Shown: one piece after another, positions 35,618-47,900 of the stretch
Layout of the letters: the number at the start of each line of letters is the position of its first letter
Numbering within the stretch: the stretch's first letter is position 1
Assembly: GCF_003597395.2 (NCBI RefSeq)
Contig: NC_133774.1
Coordinates: 43,871,299-43,935,298 of the forward strand
Direction: 5' to 3'
Source: Chelonoidis abingdonii
Taxonomy: Eukaryota > Chordata > Testudines > Testudinidae
Length of the DNA: 64,000 bases
Translations under genes and position numbers: made by a program
The notes under the pieces: generated by a model
Told to the model about the DNA's origin: nothing
Seen by the model: only the letters and a program-made list of their open reading frames with translations
The model's database searches: none

Positions 35618-35812
35618 TTATTGGATTTTGGATAGTAGGTAGAATACTCCTGGTTGGGGCTCTGAGGGTGTGTCCATGTAGATTTGTTCCTGTGCTTCTT
35701 TAGGGAGTTTCTCATGCAGATGGTGTAGTTTCTTTTGGTAAATCCTCAGTGGGTCAGAGGGTAATGGCCTGTAGAATGTGGTGACTAGAGTAGCAGCCTC
35801 TTGAGAAGCCAC
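35618..35812 (-). pseudogene. Penelope reverse transcriptase fragment
   Basis: A 64-codon minus frame reads through F-Y-R-P-L-P-S-D-P and Y-M-D-T-P and ends in F-Y-L-L-S-K-I-Q. The last phrase corresponds to the fingers motif F-Y-L-L-P-K-I-H-K of Penelope reverse transcriptases. Upstream sequence of the same frame continues past the nested insertion at 35820-36028. Downstream the frame is lost and most palm motifs, including the catalytic aspartates, cannot be found, suggesting internal deletion. Confidence 0.65.
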
Positions 35813-35819
35813 AGGAACA

Positions 35820-36028
35820 TAATCTCAGAGGGGTAGCCGTGTTAGTCTGGATCTGTAAAAGCAGCAAAGAATCCTGTGGCACCTTATAGACTAACAGACG
35901 TTTTGGAGCATGAGCTTTCGTGAGTGAATATGTACATGCATCTGACGAAGTGGGTATTCGCCCATGAAAGCTCATGCTTCAAAACGTCTGTTAGTCTATA
36001 AGGTGCCACAGGATTCTTTGCTGCTTTT
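35820..36028. mobile_element. Nested Penelope-type foldback insertion, 9-bp target duplication
   Basis: Two 76-bp arms at 35855-35930 and 35955-36030 are inverted copies with four mismatches. The 24-bp centre carries CATCTGACGAAGTGGG. The unit interrupts the Penelope reading frame between V-P-V and A-S-Q-E, and ACAGGAACA occurs on both sides (35811-35819 and 36029-36037). The outer tip GGGGTAGCCGTGTTAGTCTG is present on the left side only. Confidence 0.8.
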
Positions 36029-36110
36029 ACAGGAACAAATCTACACTCTACAGAGTCCTTGGATGCAACAAGCCTAAAAATTGCCACAGTTAACAAGAGA
36101 GTAGAGCACA

Positions 36111-37796
36111 ATATTAGAGATAATGAAGAAAACCAGAAGGTTAATTACATTGGACAACAGCAAAATAAGATCCAGCCCCAACAGAACAGATGTCATCAAG
36201 CCAAACAGAGTTATTAGAAGGAACAGATTGACCAAGGAAATGAAATGATAATTGACCAAGCTTCTGGTTATCAGATCCTAGGTCCCCCTGACAGAAAAAA
36301 CAACAGAAGATAACTTTTCTCTCTTCAGTTATACCCATGAAAGTGAGGATTGCATATGTGCAGAATTTGGCCCATAAAATGTTTAGTCTGAAAACACTAA
36401 GCAAGTTGAACTGAGAAAAGTCTATTACTCAGCATAACCCTGAACTGAGACTAAACTTTTTATTTCCTGTACATAGTTATATGAGGTGGGACAGAGTTAC
36501 AAAAGGCTAATATTCCTGTCACATGACAGGTCAGTATCCACCAACTCCAGTTGCTACTGTGTATGTGATTATGGTCATAGCAAGGTCACAGAATGGTACA
36601 AAATCAAATTCGAGGAGAAAAGGTCAGTATGGCCAGCTCATGAAAGGACCCTTTCTCCTTGGGGTCATTCTGATAACAGGCAAGTTGTTAGGCCTTGTGG
36701 ATTCAAGAAACTGAATATATTATTGAAGTCTATTATGTATGCAAATTAGGCTGCCTATTTCACAAGAGTGGCCTTTCCCATGGTATCTTGGCACGTTCAC
36801 TTTCATACTCTAGAACATATTTCCTGTATTTCTTTCCCCACATTTTTATTAGAAATATTTGCATGAAAACAGGAGAGCTGATTAAGAGTTTGCTCAGTCT
36901 CACTACTTATCACTAACTTGAAGTCATGAAATATTCTGTTTGTGACATCAAACATGTCCACGGCAATTAAACTGTGGTGTCAGTTTATGATTTCAAGTGA
37001 GGAATAAATGAAAGGAGCAGAGTTCATGCAAATACAGGATCCCTAAATAATACAAATCAAATAAAGAGAAATACAGAAAAGTGCCTGCTATTTAAATTAT
37101 GCCATTCTACATAGATTGTTTTCCATGAGACATCTGTTGCAATGATAGCTATTAATACAGGCATGGTTTCTTAGATAACTCTATTGAGGCAAAAAATGTG
37201 TTCACGCAGCACCAGGGAAGAATAGAAGAGTTCTGTTAAACTGTAAGTGAGAGTGTGAAATGTATTAGTGTAGCTGTAGAGCTGCTTTTAAAAAGTCTGA
37301 TGTGGTCAATGTATTCACTGGATGATGTACTGTGATGCTCAAAAGGCAGGGTTTAAGAAAATGAATTGGCTAATGGTGAGTAGGAAACTTTCCCTAGTGA
37401 TTTAGGGTTCAGTGGGGTTCCCTAAGCCATCATTTTCTATAGAATTTAAGCTTTCATGAAGAAAATTTCCAGCCTTATGGACTAGGTCTACCGGTCTGGT
37501 TCAACAGCCTCATGCTAGTGGGGCCTGCAGTAGAGCACAAAAAATAGCTTTGTTGGCATTGCATCTTGGGCTTTCAAGCCCAGCCCATCCCTCCAGCCTT
37601 GAGAACCCAAGCTTTAGCCCGAGCTGCAATGTCTATACAGCTATTTTTAGCTAGCACGAGTTTATCGATCCAGGCTGGGAGGTTCACTCCCAGTTGCAGA
37701 GTAGCAATCCCCATGGTTGAAAAGAGAACTTTGTGAATGTGAGCTGAAGTGGGGTTGTCTTTGTCACTGTTACAGGGCTAATTGTAATTCTGGCCT
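36111..37796. other. No gene recognised; repeat-like piece 37480-37700
   Basis: 37480-37700 contains TAGCTAGCACGAG and GTCTATACAGC blocks that look like a DNA-transposon remnant, without definable ends. Frames of up to 87 codons are featureless. Confidence 0.35.
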
Positions 37797-38289
37797 CTTC
37801 TCTGATCTCCCTGAGGTCACCCATCAGGTGTGAGGCCTCAAACCTTTACCTCCTTGCAGTGTGTCATGGGATGCACCTCTCACTGCTGGACTGGCATCTC
37901 CTCCTGGCCACTCTGGGGATTAGGTCGAGGCCAACACCCTCATCCACAGTCTCCACACAGTCATTCTGCCTCTGCTTCAGTCTATGACCCCTCTCTCAGT
38001 TTCCGGAACCGTAACATCCTCTTCCCGCCTTAGCCTTCCAGTTAGGTCGCCATCCATGTTTTCCCCCTTCCGGGGTTGCATATCTCTATCTAACAGTCCA
38101 GCCACTTAATCAGTGGCGAGTGAAGGGGAATTGGGGCCTACCCACTAGCCCATGTCCCAGCCCAGGGACCCTGTAAATGGCAGCCTCCTGCTGCACCTCT
38201 TTAACTTCTCTTAATACTGCTATATTTCTCTGGTCCCTTTCCTCATGGCCCCAGTACTCTTTGCCCTGACCTCAGGGCCCTCAGCTGTT
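37797..38289. repeat. Unclassified C-rich repeat, possibly LTR-derived
   Basis: CT-rich sequence with TCCTCCTGGCCACTCTGGGG, GGCAGCCTCCTGCTGCACC and CCTCATGGCCCCAG blocks. It is compositionally distinct from its flanks and I associate it with a dispersed turtle repeat. It abuts the truncated hAT element at about 38290. Confidence 0.3.
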
Positions 38290-38661
38290 CAGAGCAACGC
38301 TCAGATGCAGAAACTACAGAACTTGAACCATCAAAAAAAGAAAATCAACCTTCTGCTGGTGGCATCTGACTCAGATGATGAAAGTGAATGTGCATTGGTC
38401 TGCACTGCTTTGAATCATTATCGAGCAGAACCCATCATCAGCATGGAAGTATGTCCTCTGAAATGGTGGCCGAAGCATGAAGGGGCATACGAATGTTTAG
38501 CATATACCACATGTAAATACCTTGCAATGCCGGCTAAAAAAGTGCCATGAGAACATCTGTACTCACTTTCAGGTGACATTATAAACAAGAAGTGGGCAGC
38601 ATTATCTCCTGCAAATGTAAACAAACTTGTTTGTCTGAATGACTGGCTGAACAAGAAGTAG
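38290..38661 (+). pseudogene. hAT transposase C-terminal dimerisation domain fragment
   Basis: The plus frame reads an acidic stretch (SDSDDESE), then MEVCPLKWWPKHEGAYECLA, the W-W-x-x-H block typical of the hAT C-terminal dimerisation region. It continues K-Y-L-A-M-P-A and stops at TGA (38548). The same frame then goes on through S-G-D-I-I-N-K-K and L-S-P-A-N-V-N-K-L-V-C-L-N-D-W-L to a TAG at 38659-38661. This is the ZBED-like branch of hAT as I know it. The N-terminal zinc finger and catalytic core are gone. The internal stop and the missing 5' part make it a pseudogene. Confidence 0.8.
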
Positions 38662-39012
38662 GACTGAGTGGACTTGTAGGCTCTACAATTTTACATTTTA
38701 TTTTTGAATGCAGTTTTTTTTGTACATAATTCTACATTTGTAAATTCAGCTTTCATGATAGAGATTGCATTACAGTACTTGCATGAGGTGAACTGAAAAT
38801 TATTTGTTTTTTACAACACAAATATTTGTAATAAAAAATAAAGTGAGCTCTGTACACTGTGTTGACACTGAAATCCATATATTTGAAAATGTAGAAAACA
38901 TCCAAAAATATTTAAATAAATTCTATTATTGTTTAACAGTGCAATTAATCATTAATTTTTGTAATTGGGTGATTAATCATGATTAATTTTTTTTAATCGT
39001 TTGACAGCCCTA
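38290..39012 (+). mobile_element. 3' end of a hAT transposon (5' truncated)
   Basis: Contains the C-terminus of a hAT transposase (to 38661) and an AT-rich 3' region with GATTAATCATGATTAATT (38970-38987). The terminal sequence is TTTGACAGCCCTA ending at 39012, matching the hAT end TAGGGCTGTCAAA in reverse. The left terminus is not present. Confidence 0.7.
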
Positions 39013-40303
39013 ATCACATTATTTACCTTGTCTAAACAGCAACAACAAAACATATTCAGGAATACATCATTCCGTCAAACTTGCTATATAAAAATTTGCC
39101 ACTTAATCAAATGGCAGCCTCACAGAGCCTGCATTCAATGTGTTCCAGTCTACAAAACAGATTTTTGCTGAATGCTACTTTGCCCAACAAAACCCAGAGT
39201 TAGTACTGATATGTTTTGTAACATAGGTGATTCATCAGCCTGAAGCATAGCTGTTACCCGCTGCATATCCACATTAGCCTGCCAAGAATAAGGTAGGGAA
39301 GATGAATAATCATTGATACATATCACACTTTACTTAAGAATTCAAATAGACAGTGTATGAAGTATGTCAGGATTTTACTTTCTCTGCGGATTCCCTCATT
39401 TCTGCTAAAAAAAAACAACATGTATTGTGCCAGTGCTATCTGTGTTGCATGAATCACTAGGTAAACAAAAATGCACATTTCAAGATAAACTGCATCACAA
39501 TGCTTTTGTTGTATTTTCTGATTACTGATATATACATATATTATAGATATGCAGCCTTGGTGCCAGTATTTCACTCTCTATAAGAAAAGTGTTATTTTAC
39601 CTAGCTGGGATTTGCCTTTAGAACAAACAAAGCATTGCACTGAAAGATGAAACTGCAAGAGATCAGGATATGAATGTCTCTAATATCTGGCATTTAACTC
39701 CAGGAGCGTGTTTGCCCATTTCTGTAGTTTTACAGTGCCATTGTGCAGAGTAGAATTCAGTATATTGTATCAATTCAATCCAAGTCCAAGTGACAAACTA
39801 TATGGGAGGCCAAACGTGCCACAATATTCATGGCACCTTGGAATTAAATATGAACCACTAGCTATGTATGTCAAAAAAGTTATCAAGAATTCTGATCACT
39901 GCAAATTCAGCCTTTACATCCCTCTGTTGGAGGGATTGTGCAACGGTAAAAACTTGATATTTGCTTCTAGTTTTGACAGCTTGAGTGCTACTTATTGAAG
40001 AATTCACTCCCCTCGCAGTAGGTACACTGAATACTGTGTTTCTACTGAGCCTACTGTGAATCAAATTAAACTCTGCATGCTGTATATTCTGAATTAGAAA
40101 TCTTCACTTCTCAATCTTCCAGTGGTCCTCCAGCTTTTTTGGACTTAAGGTTCTGAATGCACTGAGCTGTGAGTGTTCTTATCCACTGCATGATGATCTG
40201 TTAACCACAACAGACTCTGTGGCAATACATGGAAGAATACATACCTTGACGAGAGCTAATATGTACGTTGACATAGCAAATACTGAAAGAAGTTGTGGAA
40301 GAT
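39013..40303. other. No gene recognised
   Basis: AT-rich DNA. Frames of up to 96 codons carry no domain. Confidence 0.4.
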
Positions 40304-40427
40304 TAGGGTGACCAGACAGCAAATGTGAAAAATCGGGACAGAGGGTGGGGAATAATAGGAGCCTATGTAAGAAAAAGACCCAAAAATCGGCACTGTCCCT
40401 ATAAAATCCAGACATTTGGTCACCCTA
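40304..40427. mobile_element. hAT MITE, 124 bp
   Basis: TAGGGTGACCAGA and the inverted ATTTGGTCACCCTA bound a body nearly identical in plan to 49415-49537 (shared GAGCCTAT, AAGAAAAAGACCCAAAAA, CTGTCCC). The flanks share AAGAT but not a full octamer. Confidence 0.8.
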
Positions 40428-40558
40428 AAGATCTCCAATCTTTCTGTTTCATTGCCTGTATTACCTTAAACTACCAGTGTGGAAAATAAAAATACTACTT
40501 GATCTACAATACCACATGCACAAATAAAAAGAGAATTAACAAGACTTATGCAGCAAAA

Positions 40559-40627
40559 GCCTGATCCAAAGTCCATTGAAGGCAATAGGAGTCTTTTGAT
40601 GTACTTCAAGGAGCTATGGATCAAGCC
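40559..40627. repeat. Short palindromic MITE
   Basis: GCCTGATCCAAAGTCCATTG and the inverse-type ending GAGCTATGGATCAAGCC flank a 30-bp centre. Sister of 24533-24602. Confidence 0.55.
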
Positions 40628-40745
40628 TATAAAGCATAAGTCACGATCTTTTACTGTTACCCTCACTCCAGTTTATGATGCCTCCTCTTGTAAGTTACTG
40701 CTATTGTGTTACATTAATTTTGATTATAAGCACCTCATGTTACAT

Positions 40746-41312
40746 TGCGACAGACCCAAACCAGTGTGGTACAGGAGTCTGGTAGAGGGCAAATATACTG
40801 GTCACTGGATGAGTAGTTTTCTGTTCCCTGAGTGACCAGAGCAGGGACTGCACTAGAGTAATCAGGAACCTGCTAGAACCAATTAAGGCAGACAGGCTGA
40901 TTAGAACACCAGCAGCCAATCAAGGCAGGCTAATCAGGGCACCTGGGTTTAAAAAGGAGTTCACTCCAGTCAGGTGAGGAGGAGCCAGAGGAGAGGAAGT
41001 GTGGGTGTGCTGCTGGAGGACTATGGAGTACAAGTGTTATCCTTACCACAGGACCTTCCTCCTGGTGTCTGATAAAGAAGGTGTTTGGAGGAGGCCATGG
41101 GGAAGTAGCCCAGGGAGGTGTAGCTGTCATGTAGCTGTTACAGGAGGCACTATAGACAGCTGCAATCCACAGGGCCTTGGGCTAGAACCTGGGTTCCCCC
41201 TAAACCTCCCAACTCCTGATCAGACACAGAAGGAGTTGACCCAAACTGTGGGGAAGATCACTGAGGTGAGCAAATCTGTCAATAAGTGCAGGACCCACCA
41301 AGGTAGAACATA
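40746..41312 (+). mobile_element. LTR-like interspersed repeat
   Basis: Begins TGCGACAGACCC. It carries AGCCAATCAAGGC (CCAAT-like, 40915) and GGGTTTAAAAAGGAG (TATA-like, 40946) at promoter spacing and ends with GACCCACCAAGGTAGAACA. This layout fits an LTR with U3 and R parts. I recognise it as a common turtle repeat. The expected 3' terminus is missing, so it is truncated. No internal genes lie beside it. Confidence 0.5.
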
Positions 41313-42600
41313 AAAACCCATATTACAGGACTATAAACATGCTATTTAAACCTATGACATTGTAGAAATGAATAATAATAGCTGTAGCAAAAAGGTAAAA
41401 CTGGAAGTCATACACCTGTGGTTTAAAGAAAAGGAATGTCTCAGGACCAGGGGTGGCACTGGGAGGGGAGTGGGGTGAACTATAGTGCCCCAAAATTTGC
41501 TTTAGCTCCCCTCACCCCATAGCCACTCTATAGCAGCAACTGCTCTCTGACTACCCTGGTCTGAAGGTGGCAGCAGCAGCATAGAAGTAAGCCTGAGCAG
41601 GGGGTTTGCATGCTTGAGAGCAACCCACGGCCTCTGTCCCTGCCTTTTATGTTATTTAAAGTGAATTTAGTTAATTTACTATTTTAAGTAATTTTGTATT
41701 ATATTACCATGGTTCTGTCTTTGTTGGCTACAGTTTCAAGCTCAGATTGAAAGGTAACTCTGTCATTTGTCTCAGATCTAAAGTTTCTAGGAATGTATGA
41801 AGACCCAGGAAAATAAAATAGACATTCACAACATCTAGTCTGCCTTATCAATTTTGTTAAAGTTACCAACAATGTTAAGACTATCCAAGCATATGTAAAT
41901 CCTAAAAATATCCATGTACAAGTTATAGCTATAGTCATTCTCACATTCTCCTAGATAATCTTAAGGTCTGATGGATCCCTCACAGATTGATCAGCAACAG
42001 AGAGATGGTTCCTGCTGGAGTTTTCCTGAAGTTAACTCATTTTTACCATTCCGGGCACTGTCTTTTATAATGTGATTCTGACTATATCTTATATCCTACT
42101 CTTTTTCCTTATCTATATCGTGTTCCGTAACAATATTGGGGTACCCTGTTTTTCATAGGTTGTTTATAGTTCCCTTTAGTCTCATTAGCATTTGCGCACA
42201 TAGTGGACCCTGCAGTTAGGGCACATGTTAGAAAAATGTGACTACTGGGTATCGTGTAATCAAAAATTACTCTTGTGATTAATTTTCTGCAATACCACCC
42301 ATCGGTACATCTTCTCCAATAATTTTGTGGCAAGTTATTCTCTGGTCACTTATTTATGTCAAGCATTTCTTAAGCCATAGGCTTAGTATGGCTAAGCTAA
42401 AATCGTACAGGCCTTAGCCTGTAGGCCTTGCATTCCAGCCCCATTTACTTAGATACCTAAGTCATATTTATCACTTCTGACAACTGATCATTGTATGCTA
42501 AATAGATTTAAATTGCAGGATTACAGAAACATAAGATTGATCAGTAGTCAGAAGCAATAAATATCATAACATCACACAATAAATGAATGATAAAGTAATT
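41313..42600. other. No gene seen; GC-rich repeat-like piece 41450-41640
   Basis: 41450-41640 (CAGGGGTGGCACTGGG; GGCAGCAGCAGCATAGAAGTA) looks like the interior of a GC-rich hAT-type repeat, with no ends visible. The rest is AT-rich. Confidence 0.35.
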
Positions 42601-42918
42601 GGCTACAGTCCAGGGCTCCCCACAGCTGCTTGGAGTGACCCGCTCCTGCCCATGATCCTGGGACCTCCCTTCCCATGGTCACTGCCTGCTGCAGGCTCTG
42701 CCGGCCCCAGAGCCAGGTCCGCGCACCCTGGTGGCTGTTACTGGCTGTGAGCAGTCAAAGGGCAATGGGGAGCTAAGTAGCAGCTGCAGCACCGCCCAGG
42801 GGGTGGGGCCACAGAAAGAGGCAGGGCCTGATGGCAAGGGGGACAAGGTTCCTCCAATTTTCTGTCTAGCCCACCTCAGCCCCCACACCAGGAAAAGGCT
42901 GGCACTTCCCCCTGTCTC

Positions 42919-42946
42919 CACACACACACACACACACACACACACA

Positions 42947-42979
<33 letters not shown>
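42919..42979 (+). repeat. (CA)n microsatellite with GCGC interruption
   Basis: About 60 bp of CA repeats broken once by AGCGCG at 42945. It is preceded by about 300 bp of GC-rich sequence (42608-42918) of probable repeat origin. Confidence 0.95.
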
Positions 42980-43429
42980 GCACACTCTTTAAATGTAAAT
43001 TAAAGAAGAGTATTTTGGCTGCACAATACATCCCCTTGGGTAGTTGGGCACATCCCTCTTTCTCTTTACATAGTCCTGTCCAGATACAGTGCTTATTCCC
43101 TATTTTTAAAAAAGTTAGTTAAATTAAATTTCGAAGGATCCTTATGACTCAGCTAATCCATTTACTTGCTTCTGCTGCCTTAGGAGCTCTGACATGGAAT
43201 TAAACTTTCTGTCACTGGGACTGTGCAAACAGAAATGCAGATGTTACATAAAGGCAGTGTCAGCTTTTAAAAAAACAAAACCTCTCTCTCCAAGTCTAAG
43301 GCAACCAAATTTTAAAATCTGAGCTGCTTTTACTCTATATCAGTACTTAGAAGGTGGGTCTCTTCATTTTAGTGGGATGTTAAAGCTCTCTTTTTCTTTA
43401 AAAATCATGATACGTAGTAGCTATGTAGT

Positions 43430-43625
43430 GCTTTGCATTATAGATCTCAGAATGCTTTACAAATGTATGTCATCAACATTACCTCCAGGGTACAGATGGG
43501 GCACATGGAGGCTTAGAGATGTGACTTGCTCTAGATCATTCTACAAGTTAGGTGTAGAGTTGGAAAGAGAAAGCAGGTCTGTTCATTCCCAGTCTGGTGA
43601 ACTAGCCACTGGATTATGCTGCCTC
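43430..43625 (+). repeat. CORE-SINE / MIR-type relic
   Basis: GTAGTGCTTTGCATTATAG, GTACAGATGGGGCACATGGAGG, GTGACTTGCTCTAGATCATTC and GAACTAGCCACTGGATTATGCTGCC follow the body of a CORE-SINE in plus orientation. Confidence 0.55.
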
Positions 43626-44044
43626 CACAGTCAGTAAGTTCTTTCCAGAGATAATCAAAAATCATTTGTAGCAAGGACCTGTTTGTGCCTGGGAATCCAT
43701 GCAGGCAGACTCATGAGCCTTTGCAGAGCTCCACCAAAATTGATGGAGCTCCATGTGGGCAAACAGGTCTTGCCTGTGCAAATCCAGCAGCAGGATCAGG
43801 GCCTGACTCACTTTCCAGAGCAGATTTTGTGCCTAAAATAGTATCTTCAACTCCCTAAGATGGAAAATGTATTTTGTTACCCTGAGGTTTTGTAGGTTCT
43901 GTGGATGGGGACCACTATATAACCCATTCTCCAAAAGCTTAGACTGTTGAGGAATAAGGAGGTATTTGGTGGCTGTTCCCTATGACAGATAGGGGTATCC
44001 AGGAATGTAAGTCTCCTTGACACCATTTCCCTCCAGAATGAGGG

Positions 44045-45450
44045 AGTCTGTCTTATAGTAACTCAGTGTTAACTTCCCTAACACCGCCAGCTTCTCAGCC
44101 ATTCAAGCATTCTCTTCTGGGCTATGCCAGCCCTATCTTTGCCTTGCATGTTAACAAGAGGTGCACCCTGACCACGAGTCCCCTGGAAGTGTTTCTTTGT
44201 AATATCCAGCCCCTGAGCGTGGCTATTCACAGAAATCCTAGATCCTCTGCCCCCGAAAGATGCAGTATATCCAAGTTTACCTTAAACAACTGCTCCTGCA
44301 TAACACACAGGACTCCTAATGAAATAAAACAAGGCTTATTTAAGAAAGAATCAAGATTCCGCTAGAAACAAGAGCAAGGGATGGAAACAAATGGTACAAT
44401 ACAAAACAAAATCATAAAATATTAACAAGGGCCTACACTTATTAATAGTTACCTTTCCTATCTAATAAAGTTGATTTCCTCCCCAGAGTTCAGCCTATTG
44501 CCGAGCTGGCTGCCTTCACAGAAAGCAGGGTCCAATCTTTCATGAAAAAACATCCCTATGCAACAAGATGCCTCCACAGTGAATGGATTCAGAGCGGCTC
44601 TCCCCACTCCATGTTACACTGAAACAGCCTCTTATCTTTATTCCCTGTCTATTATAATGGCTATTTTTTAAACCTCCAACTGGTTTCAATTGTTTGCAGT
44701 TGTTTTTGATTATTTTCCATTGACTGTTCTGTGATGGGGCAATGAAAGACAATTGAGCCTTGCATTACATCACCAGCTAACCAGGGAGCGGTGGCAACCC
44801 CCTCCTGCATGAATAGGCCATCATCAAGTGATATCACTCCCTGGTGACTCCTTTTAACCTTAAAACCATAAGGGCATAAACTTCATTATTCTTTAAATAT
44901 CACCTATACGCACGTCACGCCATAATTCTGAACATTGATAAGTTGCAACCTTTCACTAGAGACCTTACATGTTACCCTTTATGCATAAATACCCTGAAAG
45001 CAATGTATTTGAGGTAGTGAATTTGTCAACTCTGAGACAAGAATTGTTTGCAAAGAACAGAGGACCTTTTGACAAGGAGTCTTTGTGGAAGTCAGGAAAT
45101 GCAGGTCATGAACCCTGGTCCACACCCAGTGACCTGCTCACGGTTGCTAGGGCAGAAGCTGAACCCCAACAGAGGACTCCAGTCCTGGAACCTGATTGGC
45201 AGAATGCAGGGGGTCCTGAGTGGTCCATGGCTTCTATATAAACCCAGCATGGGACAAAAAGTGGCATATGCAACTGGGATCCACTCTGCTCTTGCTTGAT
45301 TTTCAGCATCTGACTTGTAGATCTGTTCTCAAGTTTGACTCCGGCTTCTGATCTCCCAGAATCCTGAATGGCTAATTTTTATTCCCATCCTGTGACTGTG
45401 GACCCTGCCCACGACCTGGCCATGACAGTGTCACAACCCCTGCAGATGGG
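44045..45450. repeat. Unclassified dispersed repeat, possibly LTR-derived
   Basis: Two blocks (44070-44960 and 45100-45440) resemble turtle repeats I have met but cannot name. The second carries TTCTATATAAACCC at 45232, a TATA-like box preceded by a GC-richer segment (GATTGGCAG at 45193), as an LTR promoter would. No retroelement genes or flanking duplications were found. Confidence 0.3.
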
Positions 45451-47900
45451 ACTAACAATCATCCTACAATATATAGTTAAATTTTTATGTGGTGGATTGA
45501 GTACTATGTTAGAATTGCAAGCTATCACTTTGGGTGTTTGGTGGGAGGGCGGGTCCTGCTTTCAGGATAGGGGGCTCTGTAGGGAAGCGTGCCATCTGAA
45601 TCAATTCTGCAAAGAGCCACTCTAGAGTAAGGTGGGGTGAGTTGCGCCTCTGTTTTAGGGCGCAAACTGCTTTGTCTCTCTGTTTTGGGTGCTTGTGTGT
45701 TATTGTTCTGAATTCTGAGAAATGCTAGTGTTACTTTGCAACCTTCCAGCAAGAGGATTTTTGTTTTTATCTAACATCTGTTTGCATGTCATGAACAAAA
45801 CTGTCTGAACTGTATCAGGGTGCAATTCAGTGCCATCTGGTTTGATTTCAGTTTTGGACAGAGTTTAGCCATGTAGCTTGCAACTCAATACAATTTAGTG
45901 GTCTCATTCTGCTCTAATTCTGCAAACTCCCATTGACTTCAATGAGAACAGAGCCAGTTCTTAACAGTTAGTGTAAGCTAGAAAATCAAACAGGGGTCTA
46001 GATTTAAATAAACCTTTCTCAGAAGTCTAGGAATTAAAATATATTATTACTGAAAGGAGGAAGAAAGAAATTGGCATATTCTTTCACTGATGATTGATGG
46101 ATTTCTGTACAAGGAGACTTGGAGATCATTATGGTGCCTCTGTTGAATTAGACAAAGAGTGACTTCCATACGTTTTGGGGAACATGCATGTCAACATGTG
46201 AAGATTTTATTTTCTTTCCACATCATGGTGGTTGTATACAGACCAGAGGGAGAGTACTGGCACTAGTTAGATTGCTATTAGAGGCACAGTTGTTGGGCTT
46301 CCTACCACAGAGAAACTCTACTTGTTAACAGAACTGAAAGTTGATGAAAAGTTACTGTATCTGGACAAATTCCATGATCACTAAATGACCATGATGCTTT
46401 GGTGCAGTTGCCTCTTGACTCTGTGGAATACAACACAGGAACTTTCTTAACTAGGCTTCTTTCTCACATTTTAGCACTGTTGTTTGTGCAATTGTTTCTC
46501 ACTCTGAGGAGGAGCCTGGAATCAATATTAGGTGGTGAGATTTTTATGCTAAGATAAATTCACAGTTTAAAATTGAGATGTTGCTATGCAATATTAGGAA
46601 TGACGTAAGATGACAACTGTGAGCTTTAACTATTTTCTGTTATAGGTAGACTGCTACTAAAGATGAAATAATTTTTATTTTTTAAACATAAGTATATTTT
46701 TGTAACATCATGGTTTTTAGCTAAGGGTTCCTTTGGGGTTTAAGCTGTTATTTTACTGTTATTTTATCAAATGAATCAGTTTACCTCTAGCTGGCAATGT
46801 TCTCCCTCTAGGGTGCCTTGAGATTTTTGAAATGCTGGCAGGATCTGCCTGTGTTCTTGTAAACTATGCTACTGAAATTAGTGCCTGGATGCCTGTTTAA
46901 GCCTAATTACAACTTGTTTTGGCCATATTCCTTGGTTTTGGTTCTATGCCCTTCCAAGCCAAGGATGAACAATACCAGGCTTTATATATGTATTCTGGAA
47001 TATTTTTTATGAAAATATAAAAAGGTAGCTTTGAGTTTGGCTGTTGTGAGTTTGTTCAGCCTTTGACATATAAGGAAACAAAGCTGTTGCCTGGAAATAA
47101 AGTGTGCGAAAAATTGAAAAACGGCAGAAAAATTGGTGAGGGAGGAAAATCTGCTACCTTGACCATCCAACCCACTAGAAACAACTGGATTTATAACCAT
47201 CATGTATGCAAATAAGTCATGCAGTCAATGGAATTCAGGATGGCGTGAAGAAAATAGACTACCAATTTCTAGTGAGAGGGTTGATGGTAGAGAACACGCA
47301 AGGAAAAGGATTCTACTTATGGGAATCTTGGTCCAGGTAGAAAATTATTCTTCCCTTTGTTTTGTCTCTTCCTTTTCCAACAGTTGTCTCTTCCCCTTAC
47401 TTCATCTCCTGCGTTATGGTCTGTGTATACTTGTCCCAAAGTAAAAATGACTAAATACGGATTTCTGAAGCATACCGTTTGGATGCATAAAAACTCTTTT
47501 ATGCTTGTGTGTATACCCCACATTTATATAGTATGCACCCTACTTTAACTTACACCTTCTGGCTTCTCAGCATATAATGCATACTAACATATGTTTCCTT
47601 ATATGTGAGTAAAACAGGTCTGAGGGGGGAAGTCTAGGTGCAAGGAGTCCAAGTTACATTACCTTATGCATCACTTCTGAATTTGGCCTAAAGTTTCCAT
47701 GATTTACCAGTGACACTTAGTGTATTCAACTTCTGTAGATAGACCATTGCACTTATTCTCCAGTTTTCTCTGCAGCTATGAAGAATGTTGAGTATAATCC
47801 TGCATGCCTCCTCCTTCTCTAAGGTGGCCACTCACATACTCCCAGAATACCAGACATTCTGGTACTTCTGGGAACAGCATGGGTCCACCCCTGCTGGTGT
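45451..47900. other. No gene recognised
   Basis: AT-rich DNA. Frames of 62-85 codons have no domain or signal I recognise. Confidence 0.4.

Larger units (their letters stand above)
34514..36110 (-). mobile_element. Penelope-like retroelement relic with a second copy nested in it
   Basis: On the minus strand the element shows, from 5' to 3': an N-terminal piece near 36080-36040 (FRLVASKDSVECRFVPV); a reverse-transcriptase piece at 35812-35618 (ending F-Y-L-L-S-K-I-Q, the Penelope 'YLLPKIHK' block in altered form); palm/thumb remnants near 35330-35250; and a GIY-YIG-type endonuclease near 35100-34950. The 3' end near 34514 is an A/T-rich run, followed inward by the terminal repeat block TTTGTTAGTCTCTGAGGTAC. 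Several parts are missing and stops are frequent, so it is dead. The 5' limit is uncertain because the sequence fades into unrecognised DNA after about 36110. Confidence 0.75.

Noticed and set aside
38245..38550. 101-codon plus frame as an independent gene
   Set aside because: Its readable part is a hAT transposase C-terminus that continues beyond the stop in the same frame; the start codon lies in unrelated repeat sequence.
42679..43003. Frames through the CA repeat (Val-Cys or His-Thr runs)
   Set aside because: Direct translation of a microsatellite.
45180..45250. TATA-like box TTCTATATAAACCC as a host gene promoter
   Set aside because: No downstream coding exon was found, and the surrounding sequence looks like a dispersed LTR-type repeat.
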